DNA of 36,585 nt from a virus. The notes beneath the pieces are model-generated. The model searched no databases. It had not been told where the DNA came from and worked only from the letters and a program-made list of their open reading frames with translations. The DNA lies in IMG/VR virus record IMGVR_UViG_3300031885_000058, positions 1-36,585 of that record; one strand, written 5' to 3'. Shown here piece by piece: positions 27,689 to 35,313 of this stretch (position 1 is its first letter; every line of letters begins with the position of its first letter). A program made the translations under genes and the position numbers.

Positions 27689-29671
27689 TTAAATCACCGG
27701 CAGAATTGCACATCTGCAATTGATCGTATTGCCCGGGCTTCCATTCGGATCGCCGGGATACATCAGCTGTTCCCCTCCAACATCGAACGGCTCATTGACC
27801 CCCCGGACCTGGCCATCAGCAGCCAAGTGATCGTCTCTTGTCCGGTCATCATCCGTCGCCAGCCATTCATGCTCCTTGACCCCATTCTCGACATAGGTCT
27901 CCTGGGCCGCCATATTGTTGACCGAGATGACCTCTGTCCGCGCGACACGTTCTGCCCGGTATGCAATCCCGCCAAAGTATTCCTTCGTGGCTTTCACCAT
28001 ATCGGGAATCGAAGCGCCCTCTGCCCGAAGGTCAGAGAGGATCTTGTCAATCTCCTGGGCAGTCGTGTCGTTGACATATTTTGAATGGGCCCGTTCCTGC
28101 TTTTTAATCCAAGCCAGGATTGCCGAGCCGTCAGGGGCGGTCCAGTTGTAGCGAGCAGCAATCTCCTCTGCACTCTGCATCCCAAAGGCGATATAGAGCG
28201 CATGCCAGTTGTCAATCAGGTCCTCAGTCTTCAATAATTCAGCGGGCATAATCGCTTTCCAATGATTCCGCGGATCCTTATTTGCATCCTCGACTATTTC
28301 AAAGGCAAGACTGAAACCCTTACCCTCAATCCATTCGACGACTCGTTTCTCCTGCTTGTTGAACCCTCGCATCGTCGCCTGGGCAAACTTCTTTTCCTGA
28401 ATGCCCGTCTTGGCAAGAAATGCCTTGGCGATGAACAATCTCGCCTCGGGCGTATGTAATCCCTTCCCTAATGCCTTTGGCTCTTCTATAGGCACCGGAG
28501 CGGGCGGAGGCCCAGGTTCGGGCTCGATAATCTCAGCAGTCGTTACGGGCGTATTCATGGCAGACGTCCACCATGCGTCACCCCACTTGACGGGTTTCTC
28601 GCCATCCCTCAGCCGGGCTTCGTTGATTGTCATCTTGCCCGTTCGAATCTGTATCTCATCAATCTGTGCCCGTTCTAGCTTGTCCGCCTGCAATGCTTCA
28701 ATGCCCGAGTAGTCGAAACGGAACTCGAGACCCTTGAGACCAAGCAGGGGAAGCAGGAACGTGGTGATACGGTCGGCAAGTCGGTCGGCTTTCGGGCAGA
28801 CCGTGTTCGAGTAGAGAATGCGCTCTTGAATCTGAGCGTTGGAGTAGTCGACTGAATCCATATCGCCAAGAAAGATGCCGGGGACACCAAATGCCGTACC
28901 AATCTCATTCTTGGTCACGTTCGAAACTTCCAGCATCCTCATGTCGGCCGCATTGATGGCCATTTGAGTGAACTTGAACCCTGCGCCAAGGAAGGCCATC
29001 GTTCCAGCTTTCGCAATCCCGCCATATCGTTCAATCCACTTATCCTTAATGGCGGTCAATTCCTGCTCGGTAGGTTTTTGGTCGGTCGACAAAAGACCTG
29101 AAAGCATACCGCCCGAACTCATCTGGTTGTTCCACACCTGTTTCGCGTTCTCATCCATATTGGCGGCATCGATTACTGGGCTCAATTCGCTCAGTCCAAG
29201 CCAGCCAGACAATGAGAAGTTGGGAAAGACGACAATCCGCTTCTCATCAAGCTGATTCCATTGTTTGCCATCCCACTGCAGGACCCTTCCCTGAACCGTC
29301 TTGACCATATCGGCATCGAGCGCCCGCAGGTTCAGGGGTTCGGCATAGCCAATCCCATATCCCTTGAGTAACTGCCACACGACAAGCTGCTCAATGAACT
29401 CCGTCGAGGTCTGATACGGATTCGGCCGCTTCAAGACTGCCGATTTGCCCGCGACAACCTTATCGCCTTGATAGAGATCCCAAGGAAGGGAGCCGATGCG
29501 CGTACAGACCGTATTGACAGCGCGATAGACCCAGACGCTTTTCTCCATCGCAGAGCGGGCAGAAGTGATAAGGGTCTTGCCCTCATTGGCAAAGACCACG
29601 CTCATAATATCGTCCGTTGCTACGGTCTTCTTCTGTACTCCAATGCCGAATTGTCGCGTTAACCAGCTCAT
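27689..29671 (-). CDS. Portal protein fused to MuF-like head morphogenesis domain
   Basis: 660 residues, much longer than a normal HK97 portal (about 400). Residues ~1-375 are the portal (VWVYRAVNTVCTRIGSLPW, FGVPGIFLGDMDSVDYSNA, TINEARLRDGEKPV). A Pro-rich linker (EPEPGPPPAPVPIEEP) leads to a MuF-type domain: VARTEVISVNNMAAQETY, EWLATDDDRTRDDH, YPGDPNGSPGNTINCRC. MuF domains are usually a separate minor capsid protein, so here one chain makes the 12-fold portal and delivers the MuF part inside the head. Confidence 0.85.
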   Translation of the reverse strand: MSWLTRQFGIGVQKKTVATDDIMSVVFANEGKTLITSARSAMEKSVWVYRAVNTVCTRIGSLPWDLYQGDKVVAGKSAVLKRPNPYQTSTEFIEQLVVWQLLKGYGIGYAEPLNLRALDADMVKTVQGRVLQWDGKQWNQLDEKRIVVFPNFSLSGWLGLSELSPVIDAANMDENAKQVWNNQMSSGGMLSGLLSTDQKPTEQELTAIKDKWIERYGGIAKAGTMAFLGAGFKFTQMAINAADMRMLEVSNVTKNEIGTAFGVPGIFLGDMDSVDYSNAQIQERILYSNTVCPKADRLADRITTFLLPLLGLKGLEFRFDYSGIEALQADKLERAQIDEIQIRTGKMTINEARLRDGEKPVKWGDAWWTSAMNTPVTTAEIIEPEPGPPPAPVPIEEPKALGKGLHTPEARLFIAKAFLAKTGIQEKKFAQATMRGFNKQEKRVVEWIEGKGFSLAFEIVEDANKDPRNHWKAIMPAELLKTEDLIDNWHALYIAFGMQSAEEIAARYNWTAPDGSAILAWIKKQERAHSKYVNDTTAQEIDKILSDLRAEGASIPDMVKATKEYFGGIAYRAERVARTEVISVNNMAAQETYVENGVKEHEWLATDDDRTRDDHLAADGQVRGVNEPFDVGGEQLMYPGDPNGSPGNTINCRCAILPVI

Positions 29672-29685
29672 TCGCCCGCCTCCAT

Positions 29686-30987
29686 CTAAGCTATCCAGCC
29701 CATTCTTGGTGCAAATGCAAGGACAAGGCTATCGGCCATGTCTGGACTTCTGCCAAGGACCTTCTTGACAGAGTCTTTGGGTTCGATGACAATTTTCCCA
29801 ACGAGGTTATATTTGTAACTGACCATCAATTCCCGCTCCAAATCCTTATCATCTGGGATAGAAATCTCCCCATCAAGCATCCGCTGTCTCAGGGAAAACC
29901 ACAGTTCGGCCTTCAGGTTGGCATACTTGTCGTTGTTCCAGGCCGGTTTAGCGACGTTCACGCCATTGACCCCCTGCGCCCCGATTTCATTCAGCGCGTC
30001 TACCACGCCCCCGCCCACGCCAATCACGTCCACGTTAATGGTCTCAGCATGGTGCAACAGGGATTCATCATAGACGCGCTTGGCCAACTGCTGAGTATCC
30101 ATCCCCCGGAGAATAATCTGGGACAACACCTTGCGACCCTTAGCGATTGATATGACAGAGCGATCGTCTCCGAACCGCGCAACATCAACGCCGATCACGA
30201 CAGGCAAGCCTTCGAGCATGTCTCTCGTCATCGCGTCACGAATCGCTTGCAAAGGAATAACTGATTGAGACGTACTGGCTTTGTCCAGCGAACACTCATA
30301 TTCCTGAGCAAAACGAGCCTCATCGCCACCCAATTCTGCCAATTTCGCTTCTTTCCATGCGGGCGTATGAGCCGGATTGCCATGATAGTCCTGTTCCATC
30401 CTATGCCATCCGGGATTATCCAGCAGCGACTCGAACAACGCACCTTCAGGACCGGGATTGGGAGTAGATTCGGCAACAATGCTTGTACCCACAACACCGC
30501 TTCCAATAATGGCCTCCCAGCTTTCCCGCGGGTTTTGCCAGAACGCGACCTCGGAGAGAACTAGGCGCTTGGCACGGAAAGAGCGCCCTACCGTAGGTGA
30601 CATCTCGAATGCGGTGATATGCGCTCCATTTTCCAACACCATGTGAAAGTCGGTATCCTTGGTGCGCTTGGCTAGAAGGTTCCACGGCTCAGGCAGATTA
30701 TCAAGGAACACGTCAGCAACCTCAAAGAGTGCCTTTGCACTTTCCTTTTTATACGAGGCAATTCCATCATCGCCGCCATAAACCATCGCAAGAAAGGTAT
30801 CCAGAATTGTTGCAATCGTTGAACTACCAATTTCGCGCGACTTCAAGAGTGCCACGAGGTTATGTTCAAGCTTTGCATGGATATACATGCGCTGCCAAGG
30901 GAACAGAACAAGCGGAATAATGCCCCTATCCTGTGTCCGGACGTGACCGATATGCTCTAGGATAGAACACACCCGATCGACATTCAT
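29686..30987 (-). CDS. Terminase large subunit
   Basis: 433 residues. ATPase domain: Walker A-like KSREIGSST (49-57), Walker B-like LVLSEVAF (142-149), coupling motif VAEST (171-175). Nuclease domain: VIGVDVARFGDD (Asp268), VDVIGVGGGVVDAL and RSPDMADSL. It packages DNA into the prohead and cuts it. The Walker B has Ser-Glu where Asp-Glu is usual. The ATG overlaps the small-subunit stop (ATGA). Confidence 0.9.
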   Translation of the reverse strand: MNVDRVCSILEHIGHVRTQDRGIIPLVLFPWQRMYIHAKLEHNLVALLKSREIGSSTIATILDTFLAMVYGGDDGIASYKKESAKALFEVADVFLDNLPEPWNLLAKRTKDTDFHMVLENGAHITAFEMSPTVGRSFRAKRLVLSEVAFWQNPRESWEAIIGSGVVGTSIVAESTPNPGPEGALFESLLDNPGWHRMEQDYHGNPAHTPAWKEAKLAELGGDEARFAQEYECSLDKASTSQSVIPLQAIRDAMTRDMLEGLPVVIGVDVARFGDDRSVISIAKGRKVLSQIILRGMDTQQLAKRVYDESLLHHAETINVDVIGVGGGVVDALNEIGAQGVNGVNVAKPAWNNDKYANLKAELWFSLRQRMLDGEISIPDDKDLERELMVSYKYNLVGKIVIEPKDSVKKVLGRSPDMADSLVLAFAPRMGWIA

Positions 30988-31364
30988 TTAATCGCCCTCT
31001 GAATTTCTAGGCGAATGGCATCGGCGGTAAAGTGCATTTCCACTTCCTGCTTTTCTCTCCACTTGGCCGGCTGTCGATTCTTCAACCAAAAGATGCAGGC
31101 GGTCACGTCTCCCTTAGCATCCTTTATTCCAATGGCCCTCTGATAAAGCGACTGCTCTACAACGCTATCGGCTTCTTCCTTGCTCTGCTTTAAGGCCAGT
31201 AAAAACTCAGGGTGCGCATTCTTCCAATTAAAAATAGTTTTTGCAGTCACGCCAAGCAGCGCCGCAATTTCTTCTTCAGTCTTTCCTTCCCGCGCTAAAT
31301 ACCCCGCAAAAGCCGGGTGAGTATTTACCGAATAGGGAGAGGGCCGACCAATTCGCAATTTCAT
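30984..31364 (-). CDS. Terminase small subunit
   Basis: 126 residues. Helix-turn-helix at about 27-50 (GKTEEEIAALLGVTAKTIFN), then LLALKQSKEEADSVVEQSLY and CIFWLKNRQPAKWREKQ, the usual pattern of phage terminase small subunits. It recognises the packaging site and loads the large subunit. Immediately upstream of and overlapping the large-subunit gene. Confidence 0.85.
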   Translation of the reverse strand: MKLRIGRPSPYSVNTHPAFAGYLAREGKTEEEIAALLGVTAKTIFNWKNAHPEFLLALKQSKEEADSVVEQSLYQRAIGIKDAKGDVTACIFWLKNRQPAKWREKQEVEMHFTADAIRLEIQRAIK

Positions 31365-31385
31365 GGCAACCCGTCCATATTCACG

Positions 31386-31775
31386 TCAGTTTCCTCGGCT
31401 GCCCCGAGCGGCATAGACATCATCGGCCCGCTGCTTGGCTTCCGCGAAAATCGGGTGGACTGTCTCTATGATACTTTCCATCACCGCAAGTTGCCGCAAA
31501 GCGAACCTGAAATACTCGACCCCTTCGGGGCTTTCTGAGATCAGATAATCTGCATGTCCTTTGTCGTGTTCTGCCGTAAGGATCAGGCCGAGTTGCTTGC
31601 GGACTTCGGTTTTTGCTTCCCATGCTCCGGCAAGTTGATTCTGCCCCAGTTCCATCCCGCCCATGATGGCGTCCATTTCAAGTGCGGTCATAACCTTCGA
31701 CTCGCCGCCCATGTATTCCATGCTGCAATGCCCATGTTCGGGACACGTCAAGCAATCTTCTATGCCCAGATTCAT
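31386..31775 (-). CDS. Hypothetical protein with N-terminal Cys/His cluster
   Basis: 129 residues. The N-terminus has CLTCPEHGHC, a possible zinc site, and the rest is helical (FRFALRQLAVMESIIETVHP). The ATG overlaps the methyltransferase stop (ATGA). It lies directly upstream of the terminase genes. Function unknown. Confidence 0.65.
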   Translation of the reverse strand: MNLGIEDCLTCPEHGHCSMEYMGGESKVMTALEMDAIMGGMELGQNQLAGAWEAKTEVRKQLGLILTAEHDKGHADYLISESPEGVEYFRFALRQLAVMESIIETVHPIFAEAKQRADDVYAARGSRGN

Positions 31776-33205
31776 GTCATCACCTTCTCTGGAACAAACA
31801 GGTTGTCGGCATCCTCAATTCTTGCCTTGGCGATCTTGAAGTATTCAGGGTCAAGCTCTATCCCGATAAAGTTGAACCCCTCCATCTGTGCCGCCTTTCC
31901 TGTGGAACCTGAACCCATGAAGGGGTCAAGAACCGTTCCCCCTTTCGGAGTAATCAGGCGACAGAGGTAACACATCAGATCAACGGGCTTGACCGTTGGA
32001 TGCCCATTGCGAACGTCCAGCCCCTCATTCCTGTCCTGTGGTGATGCTTTGGCAGAGTAGAAGAAGCGAGCGGCGGAACCGCCAAAGTCATTATGGCTAT
32101 TGCTGGGGTCACGTCTGCCACCAAAGCCAATCCAAGTGGCACCGCTTTCGTTTCTTCGTTCATCATCAACCAAATTAGCCCTGCTTGCCCCCGTCTGCGG
32201 GAACATCTTGACCACTTCCTCACTCCCATCGGTGATGAGGTTGGCGGGGAAACGACCAAGCACTGCTGGTCCCCTAGCATAACTAACGTCGCCAATGCCA
32301 AAACAAGAGTTCAGTCCATTGGACTTTGTAGGATTGACTCGGATATTAGAATCGCCATCATCAACCCCCACCCTGCACCCGTCAATGTTCAGTCCCCCCA
32401 CACCATACTTCAGGGCGTTGGCGGCGACCGTGCCTTCCAAGGGCTTGCGGGCGAGACAGATGGGTTCATGGGCTGGCTTCAGGGCAGTACCCCAACCTTG
32501 CCATTGCTTGGCAGCGGGAGTGGAGGGGATAGTAACATCCACGCCCTTGCTAGAACTATCGCCACCATAAACTGGGCCAGCAAAGGCATGGCCAATCGGA
32601 ACTTCACGTCGCCCCACCACTTCACGTTCAGCTTCCACACGCTCAATCAAAGGCAACCATTCAGGCGATAGACCGAGCAGGGGTTGAAGAACCTGCCATT
32701 GTTTCAATGTCGGAACATTGGCCCCATTCGCCCAATTCCACACACAGCCAGTCAACCCGCCCGTCCTGCTTGGGAAATATGCGGCTACATCTTTCTGTGA
32801 TAAAGCAGATGCCGATAACCGCTCCAAAAAATGCGTGGCAAAAGCATCAAACATTCCAACCCTTGGAGCGAGCCTGTCTATCGCCTTGCTGATGTCCAGC
32901 GACTTCGGGAAGCCAGTAGAATAGATCCACAGCACTTCATCGCGTATCTCAAACCCTGCGTCCTCAATGGCACAGACCATGCGGTGATAAGTGCGAGTGC
33001 CACCAAAGGAGAGCAGATAACCGCCAGGCTTCAGGACACGCAAGCATTGCGTCCAGACAGCGGGGTCGTAAGCAATTCCCGAACGATCCCACTTCTTACC
33101 CATGAAACCTAGTTCATACGGAGAATCGGTGACGATACTATCCACGCTGTTGTCGGGAAGGTCCTTCATGCGTTCACGGCAATCACCCTCAAGAAGCGTG
33201 GTCAT
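31772..33205 (-). CDS. DNA methyltransferase, beta class, with inserted helix-turn-helix
   Basis: 477 residues. Catalytic motif IV DSPYELGF (27-34) comes before the AdoMet motif DPFMGSGSTG (near 440), so the order is that of beta-class amino-methyltransferases (N6-adenine or N4-cytosine). GHPTVKPVDLMCYLCRL precedes the AdoMet motif. Inserted at about 130-175 is an Xre-like segment (LSQKDVAAYFPSRTGGLTG, CVWNWANGANVPTLKQW) that may help target recognition. No restriction enzyme is near, so it is an orphan, probably for escape from host restriction. Confidence 0.85.
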   Translation of the reverse strand: MTTLLEGDCRERMKDLPDNSVDSIVTDSPYELGFMGKKWDRSGIAYDPAVWTQCLRVLKPGGYLLSFGGTRTYHRMVCAIEDAGFEIRDEVLWIYSTGFPKSLDISKAIDRLAPRVGMFDAFATHFLERLSASALSQKDVAAYFPSRTGGLTGCVWNWANGANVPTLKQWQVLQPLLGLSPEWLPLIERVEAEREVVGRREVPIGHAFAGPVYGGDSSSKGVDVTIPSTPAAKQWQGWGTALKPAHEPICLARKPLEGTVAANALKYGVGGLNIDGCRVGVDDGDSNIRVNPTKSNGLNSCFGIGDVSYARGPAVLGRFPANLITDGSEEVVKMFPQTGASRANLVDDERRNESGATWIGFGGRRDPSNSHNDFGGSAARFFYSAKASPQDRNEGLDVRNGHPTVKPVDLMCYLCRLITPKGGTVLDPFMGSGSTGKAAQMEGFNFIGIELDPEYFKIAKARIEDADNLFVPEKVMT

Positions 33206-33238
33206 GGCAATACCCTTATGTCAACCCATAGCGGAGTC

Positions 33239-33303
33239 CGGGACGGGGCGAGTCGAACGCTCCAAGCGCGCTTTATTTGCACAGCCTGTACCCTGACGTC
33301 CCG
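33239..33303 (-). ncRNA. tRNA-like fold (degenerate)
   Basis: A 65-base minus-strand segment. CGGGACG (33303-33297) pairs perfectly with CGTCCCG (33245-33239) as an acceptor-like stem. TTCGACT sits as a T-loop with a mostly paired stem, a central TGTGC/GCGCG stem holds a seven-base loop, and CAG/CTG forms a short D-like stem. It is ~10 bases shorter than a tRNA, lacks U33 and has no CCA. It is a remnant, a mimic or chance. Confidence 0.3.
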
Positions 33304-33338
33304 ATTGGAAGTTCCACTCGCCGTTTTCCTTAATTCTT

Positions 33339-33416
33339 CTATAGATATGCCAAAACCCCCCGCCAATGAGCAGGGGGTATGGTCACAAGATATGGATATT
33401 TTCGATAGAGGTTCAT
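33339..33416 (-). CDS. Possible 25-residue leader peptide
   Basis: An ATG at 33416, reading through the terminator hairpin and ending in TAG at 33339. It is Tyr- and Pro-rich. The 16 bases around its start (AAGTGCGAGACAATGA) are identical to those at the start of the endonuclease gene (3297-3282). Translation would cover the terminator stem, which could give translational attenuation. No clear ribosome-binding site. Confidence 0.3.
   Translation of the reverse strand: MNLYRKYPYLVTIPPAHWRGVLAYL
33352..33377 (-). terminator. Intrinsic terminator in the late leader
   Basis: On the minus strand CCCCCTGC (33377-33370), loop TCATTG, GCGGGGGG (33363-33356), then TTTT (33355-33352). Eight pairs including one G-U. 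It lies about 83 bases after the predicted start of the promoter at 33495-33467 and before the second methyltransferase and terminase genes. Confidence 0.8.
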
Positions 33417-33466
33417 TGTCTCGCACTTGCCGGTGCAGAGCTACGCGGTTTTCCATTCGCGGAGCT

Positions 33467-33495
33467 ATTTTACTACCGAAAGGACCCTAAGTCAA
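33467..33495 (-). promoter_or_regulatory. Strong promoter ahead of the late genes
   Basis: On the minus strand TTGACT (33495-33490), exactly 17 bases, TAAAAT (33472-33467). Predicted start near 33460. It sits just after the AP2-domain gene stop (33511). Together with the terminator at 33377-33352 it would make a short RNA of about 110 bases unless transcription is antiterminated. Confidence 0.75.
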
Positions 33496-33510
33496 GCCAG
33501 CACCCACTAT

Positions 33511-34011
33511 TTAAGCCGTTTTCACAAGGACCGGAAAGTTCAGCGGGGCATGAACCCCATGCTCGATGACATAGGCCTCACGAGCAACCGCAGCCTCTAT
33601 CGCAGTGGCATAGGTTCCCAGGCAGATGTTTCGTCTCCAGCCACTCTCCCACACTTTGATCCTGGCCCGAAACTGACCCCCGCGCGGATAGACCCCATAG
33701 AACTCTCTTGTCGATGGCTTCCAGTGAAAATCGGTCGCAGGTAACGGGGCCCGTCGAACCTGATTCAAGCCGACATCCCGCAATTCCCTTGTCCCATTTT
33801 CGCTCCGAACCACGATTGTCACGTGGTCAAAAGAGCGACCAGAGTGATCCCGGAAAACAAAGCGCCTGCAGGCCCTCCGAAGCATCTCCCAATTCCCATT
33901 TCCGGCAATTTCGGCACAAGACGGGCTGCGGTTGGAAATGATCCCATACCCCGCCCTAACCACCGCATCGTGGACAATCCCACCAAGGATAAATGCGGTC
34001 GAGGGAATCAT
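33511..34011 (-). CDS. AP2-domain DNA-binding protein
   Basis: 166 residues. The C-terminal ~60 residues are an AP2/ERF-type domain (FYGVYPRGGQFRARIKVWES, CLGTYATAIEAAVAREAYVI, APLNFP), a three-stranded sheet and helix that binds DNA. In phages this domain usually accompanies an HNH nuclease domain, but I see no HNH motif in the N-terminal half. The gene overlaps the upstream methyltransferase (ATGA). It may be a regulator of the promoter 16 bases downstream of its stop or a nuclease remnant. Confidence 0.7.
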   Translation of the reverse strand: MIPSTAFILGGIVHDAVVRAGYGIISNRSPSCAEIAGNGNWEMLRRACRRFVFRDHSGRSFDHVTIVVRSENGTRELRDVGLNQVRRAPLPATDFHWKPSTREFYGVYPRGGQFRARIKVWESGWRRNICLGTYATAIEAAVAREAYVIEHGVHAPLNFPVLVKTA

Positions 34012-34913
34012 ATGGACGCCTCAAACAGCGGTCCAATCATATCCGCTATTCTTCGGTCTGCCATCTTCACGTATGCTGGATTCAGTTCGCATCCGAGATA
34101 GTGCCGATGCAGTCTGACGCACTGAATAGCCGTTGTGCCACTCCCCATGAAGGGATCGAGAACAACATCACCTTCCTTGCTCCCTGCCAGAATCATCGGC
34201 TCAATCAGTTTCGGCGGGAAGGTGGCAAAGTGAGCCTCGGTACAAGGTTGAGTGGCAACCGTCCAGACATCACGCTTGTTGCGACCAGTCTGTTCTTTGT
34301 CTGGACGCTTCAAGCCACCGTTTTGTGTTGCGAGAACCTTGCCGACCATTTTCTCGCTGCTGTTCCATACCGTGCTCCCCTCTTCCTTGATTGCTTCTGC
34401 ATCGTAGTAGTACCTCTCGTTCTTCGTCAGCAGGAAGATATACTCATGGGACTTGGTGCAGCGATCTGTCACGCTCTCCGGCATAGGGTTGGGCTTGTTC
34501 CAGATGATGTCGTTCCGCAAATACCAGCCGTCTGCTCGCAGGGCAAAGGCGACCATCCACGGGATGCCAACAAGGTCTTTCTCTTTCAATCCGTCACTCA
34601 TCCGATTGATGCGATTGTCCCTACTTCCATTCCCAATAACGTTGCGTCGGCCGCTTGCCCATGCACTCGCATAGGTGTCTCCCAAGTTCAACCACAGCGT
34701 TCCATCATCCCGCAGGACGCGCTTGACTTCGTGGAACACTTCTACCAAGTCGGCAACGTAGGCTTCGGGGGTTGGTTCAAGACCGATTTGACCGTCACAG
34801 CCGTAATCCCGCAAACCCCAATATGGTGGTGAAGTGATGCAACACTGAACAGGGCCATCCTCGAGCTGCTTCAGACAGGAACGGACATCGCCCTGCAGAA
34901 TAGTGTCAGTCAT
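34008..34913 (-). CDS. DNA methyltransferase, beta class (N4-cytosine type likely)
   Basis: 301 residues. TSPPYW at 27-32 (motif IV, Ser-Pro-Pro-Tyr form common in N4-cytosine enzymes), GIPWMVAFALRADGWYLRND, KSHEYIFLLTKNERYYYD, FPPKLIEPMILAGSKEGDVV and DPFMGSGTT near 260. All core motifs are present, so it is probably active. It modifies phage or host DNA. Orphan. ATGA overlaps on both sides. Confidence 0.85.
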   Translation of the reverse strand: MTDTILQGDVRSCLKQLEDGPVQCCITSPPYWGLRDYGCDGQIGLEPTPEAYVADLVEVFHEVKRVLRDDGTLWLNLGDTYASAWASGRRNVIGNGSRDNRINRMSDGLKEKDLVGIPWMVAFALRADGWYLRNDIIWNKPNPMPESVTDRCTKSHEYIFLLTKNERYYYDAEAIKEEGSTVWNSSEKMVGKVLATQNGGLKRPDKEQTGRNKRDVWTVATQPCTEAHFATFPPKLIEPMILAGSKEGDVVLDPFMGSGTTAIQCVRLHRHYLGCELNPAYVKMADRRIADMIGPLFEASI

Positions 34914-35047
34914 TGCTTCGCCTTCTTCTTGCCCTTCTTGTGGGGCTTAGCCTTGGAGGGTTTGGTGGGTTTCTGAAGCGTTTCAAGACCTTTCTGCCAT
35001 TGGCGATAATACGGCTTGTCGATAGGCTTGAACTGATCACCAGTCAT
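34910..35047 (-). CDS. Small Lys-rich protein
   Basis: 45 residues, with about 14 Lys, mostly in the C-terminal half (KPSKAKPHKKGKKKAKQ). It joins the upstream stop and the methyltransferase start by ATGA overlaps on both sides, strong support for a real gene. Probably binds nucleic acid by charge. Confidence 0.6.
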   Translation of the reverse strand: MTGDQFKPIDKPYYRQWQKGLETLQKPTKPSKAKPHKKGKKKAKQ

Positions 35048-35313
35048 TTCTGCCACCAATGCTTGCGGGGCTTATCTTGAGCAATCGTAAATAGTGGCTC
35101 GGGCGGCTTAAACTCATAATCAGCACACGACCCAAGGTTTTTCTGATAACACCTTACCGGTCCTAGCCATTTCGGTTTTCCAGTAACATAATCGGGACTC
35201 GGTTCGCCTGGTTTATGCCAGCAATACGCCGGAAAATCGATAGGAATGAGGCCACCAAACGAGTGAATGGCTGCGGTATAGTACTTGCACTTCGCGCAGA
35301 TTGTGGGTTCCAT
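35044..35313 (-). CDS. Small Cys-rich (zinc-binding) protein
   Basis: 89 residues from the ATG at 35313, sharing its A with the upstream TGA (TGATG). CAKCKYY, then AYCWHK, RCYQKNLGSC form a four- to five-Cys pattern seen in small phage proteins. Function unknown; probably a zinc-stabilised accessory protein. Confidence 0.7.
   Translation of the reverse strand: MEPTICAKCKYYTAAIHSFGGLIPIDFPAYCWHKPGEPSPDYVTGKPKWLGPVRCYQKNLGSCADYEFKPPEPLFTIAQDKPRKHWWQK

Noticed and set aside
32093-32671. Plus-strand frame of 192 codons
   Set aside because: Fully opposite the second methyltransferase gene; no recognisable domain.
33202-33456. 84-codon minus-strand frame ending in an ATGA overlap with the methyltransferase start
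   Set aside because: The overlap is suggestive, but it lacks a ribosome-binding site, begins almost at the predicted transcription start, and covers a clear terminator and a tRNA-like fold. Kept as non-coding leader, with some doubt.
33993-34832. Long plus-strand reading frame of 279 codons
   Set aside because: It lies opposite the methyltransferase gene at 34008-34913, which has all catalytic motifs; no ribosome-binding site or domain on the plus strand.
31772-34913. Restriction-modification system
   Set aside because: Two methyltransferases are present, but no adjacent restriction endonuclease was recognised; treated as orphan enzymes.
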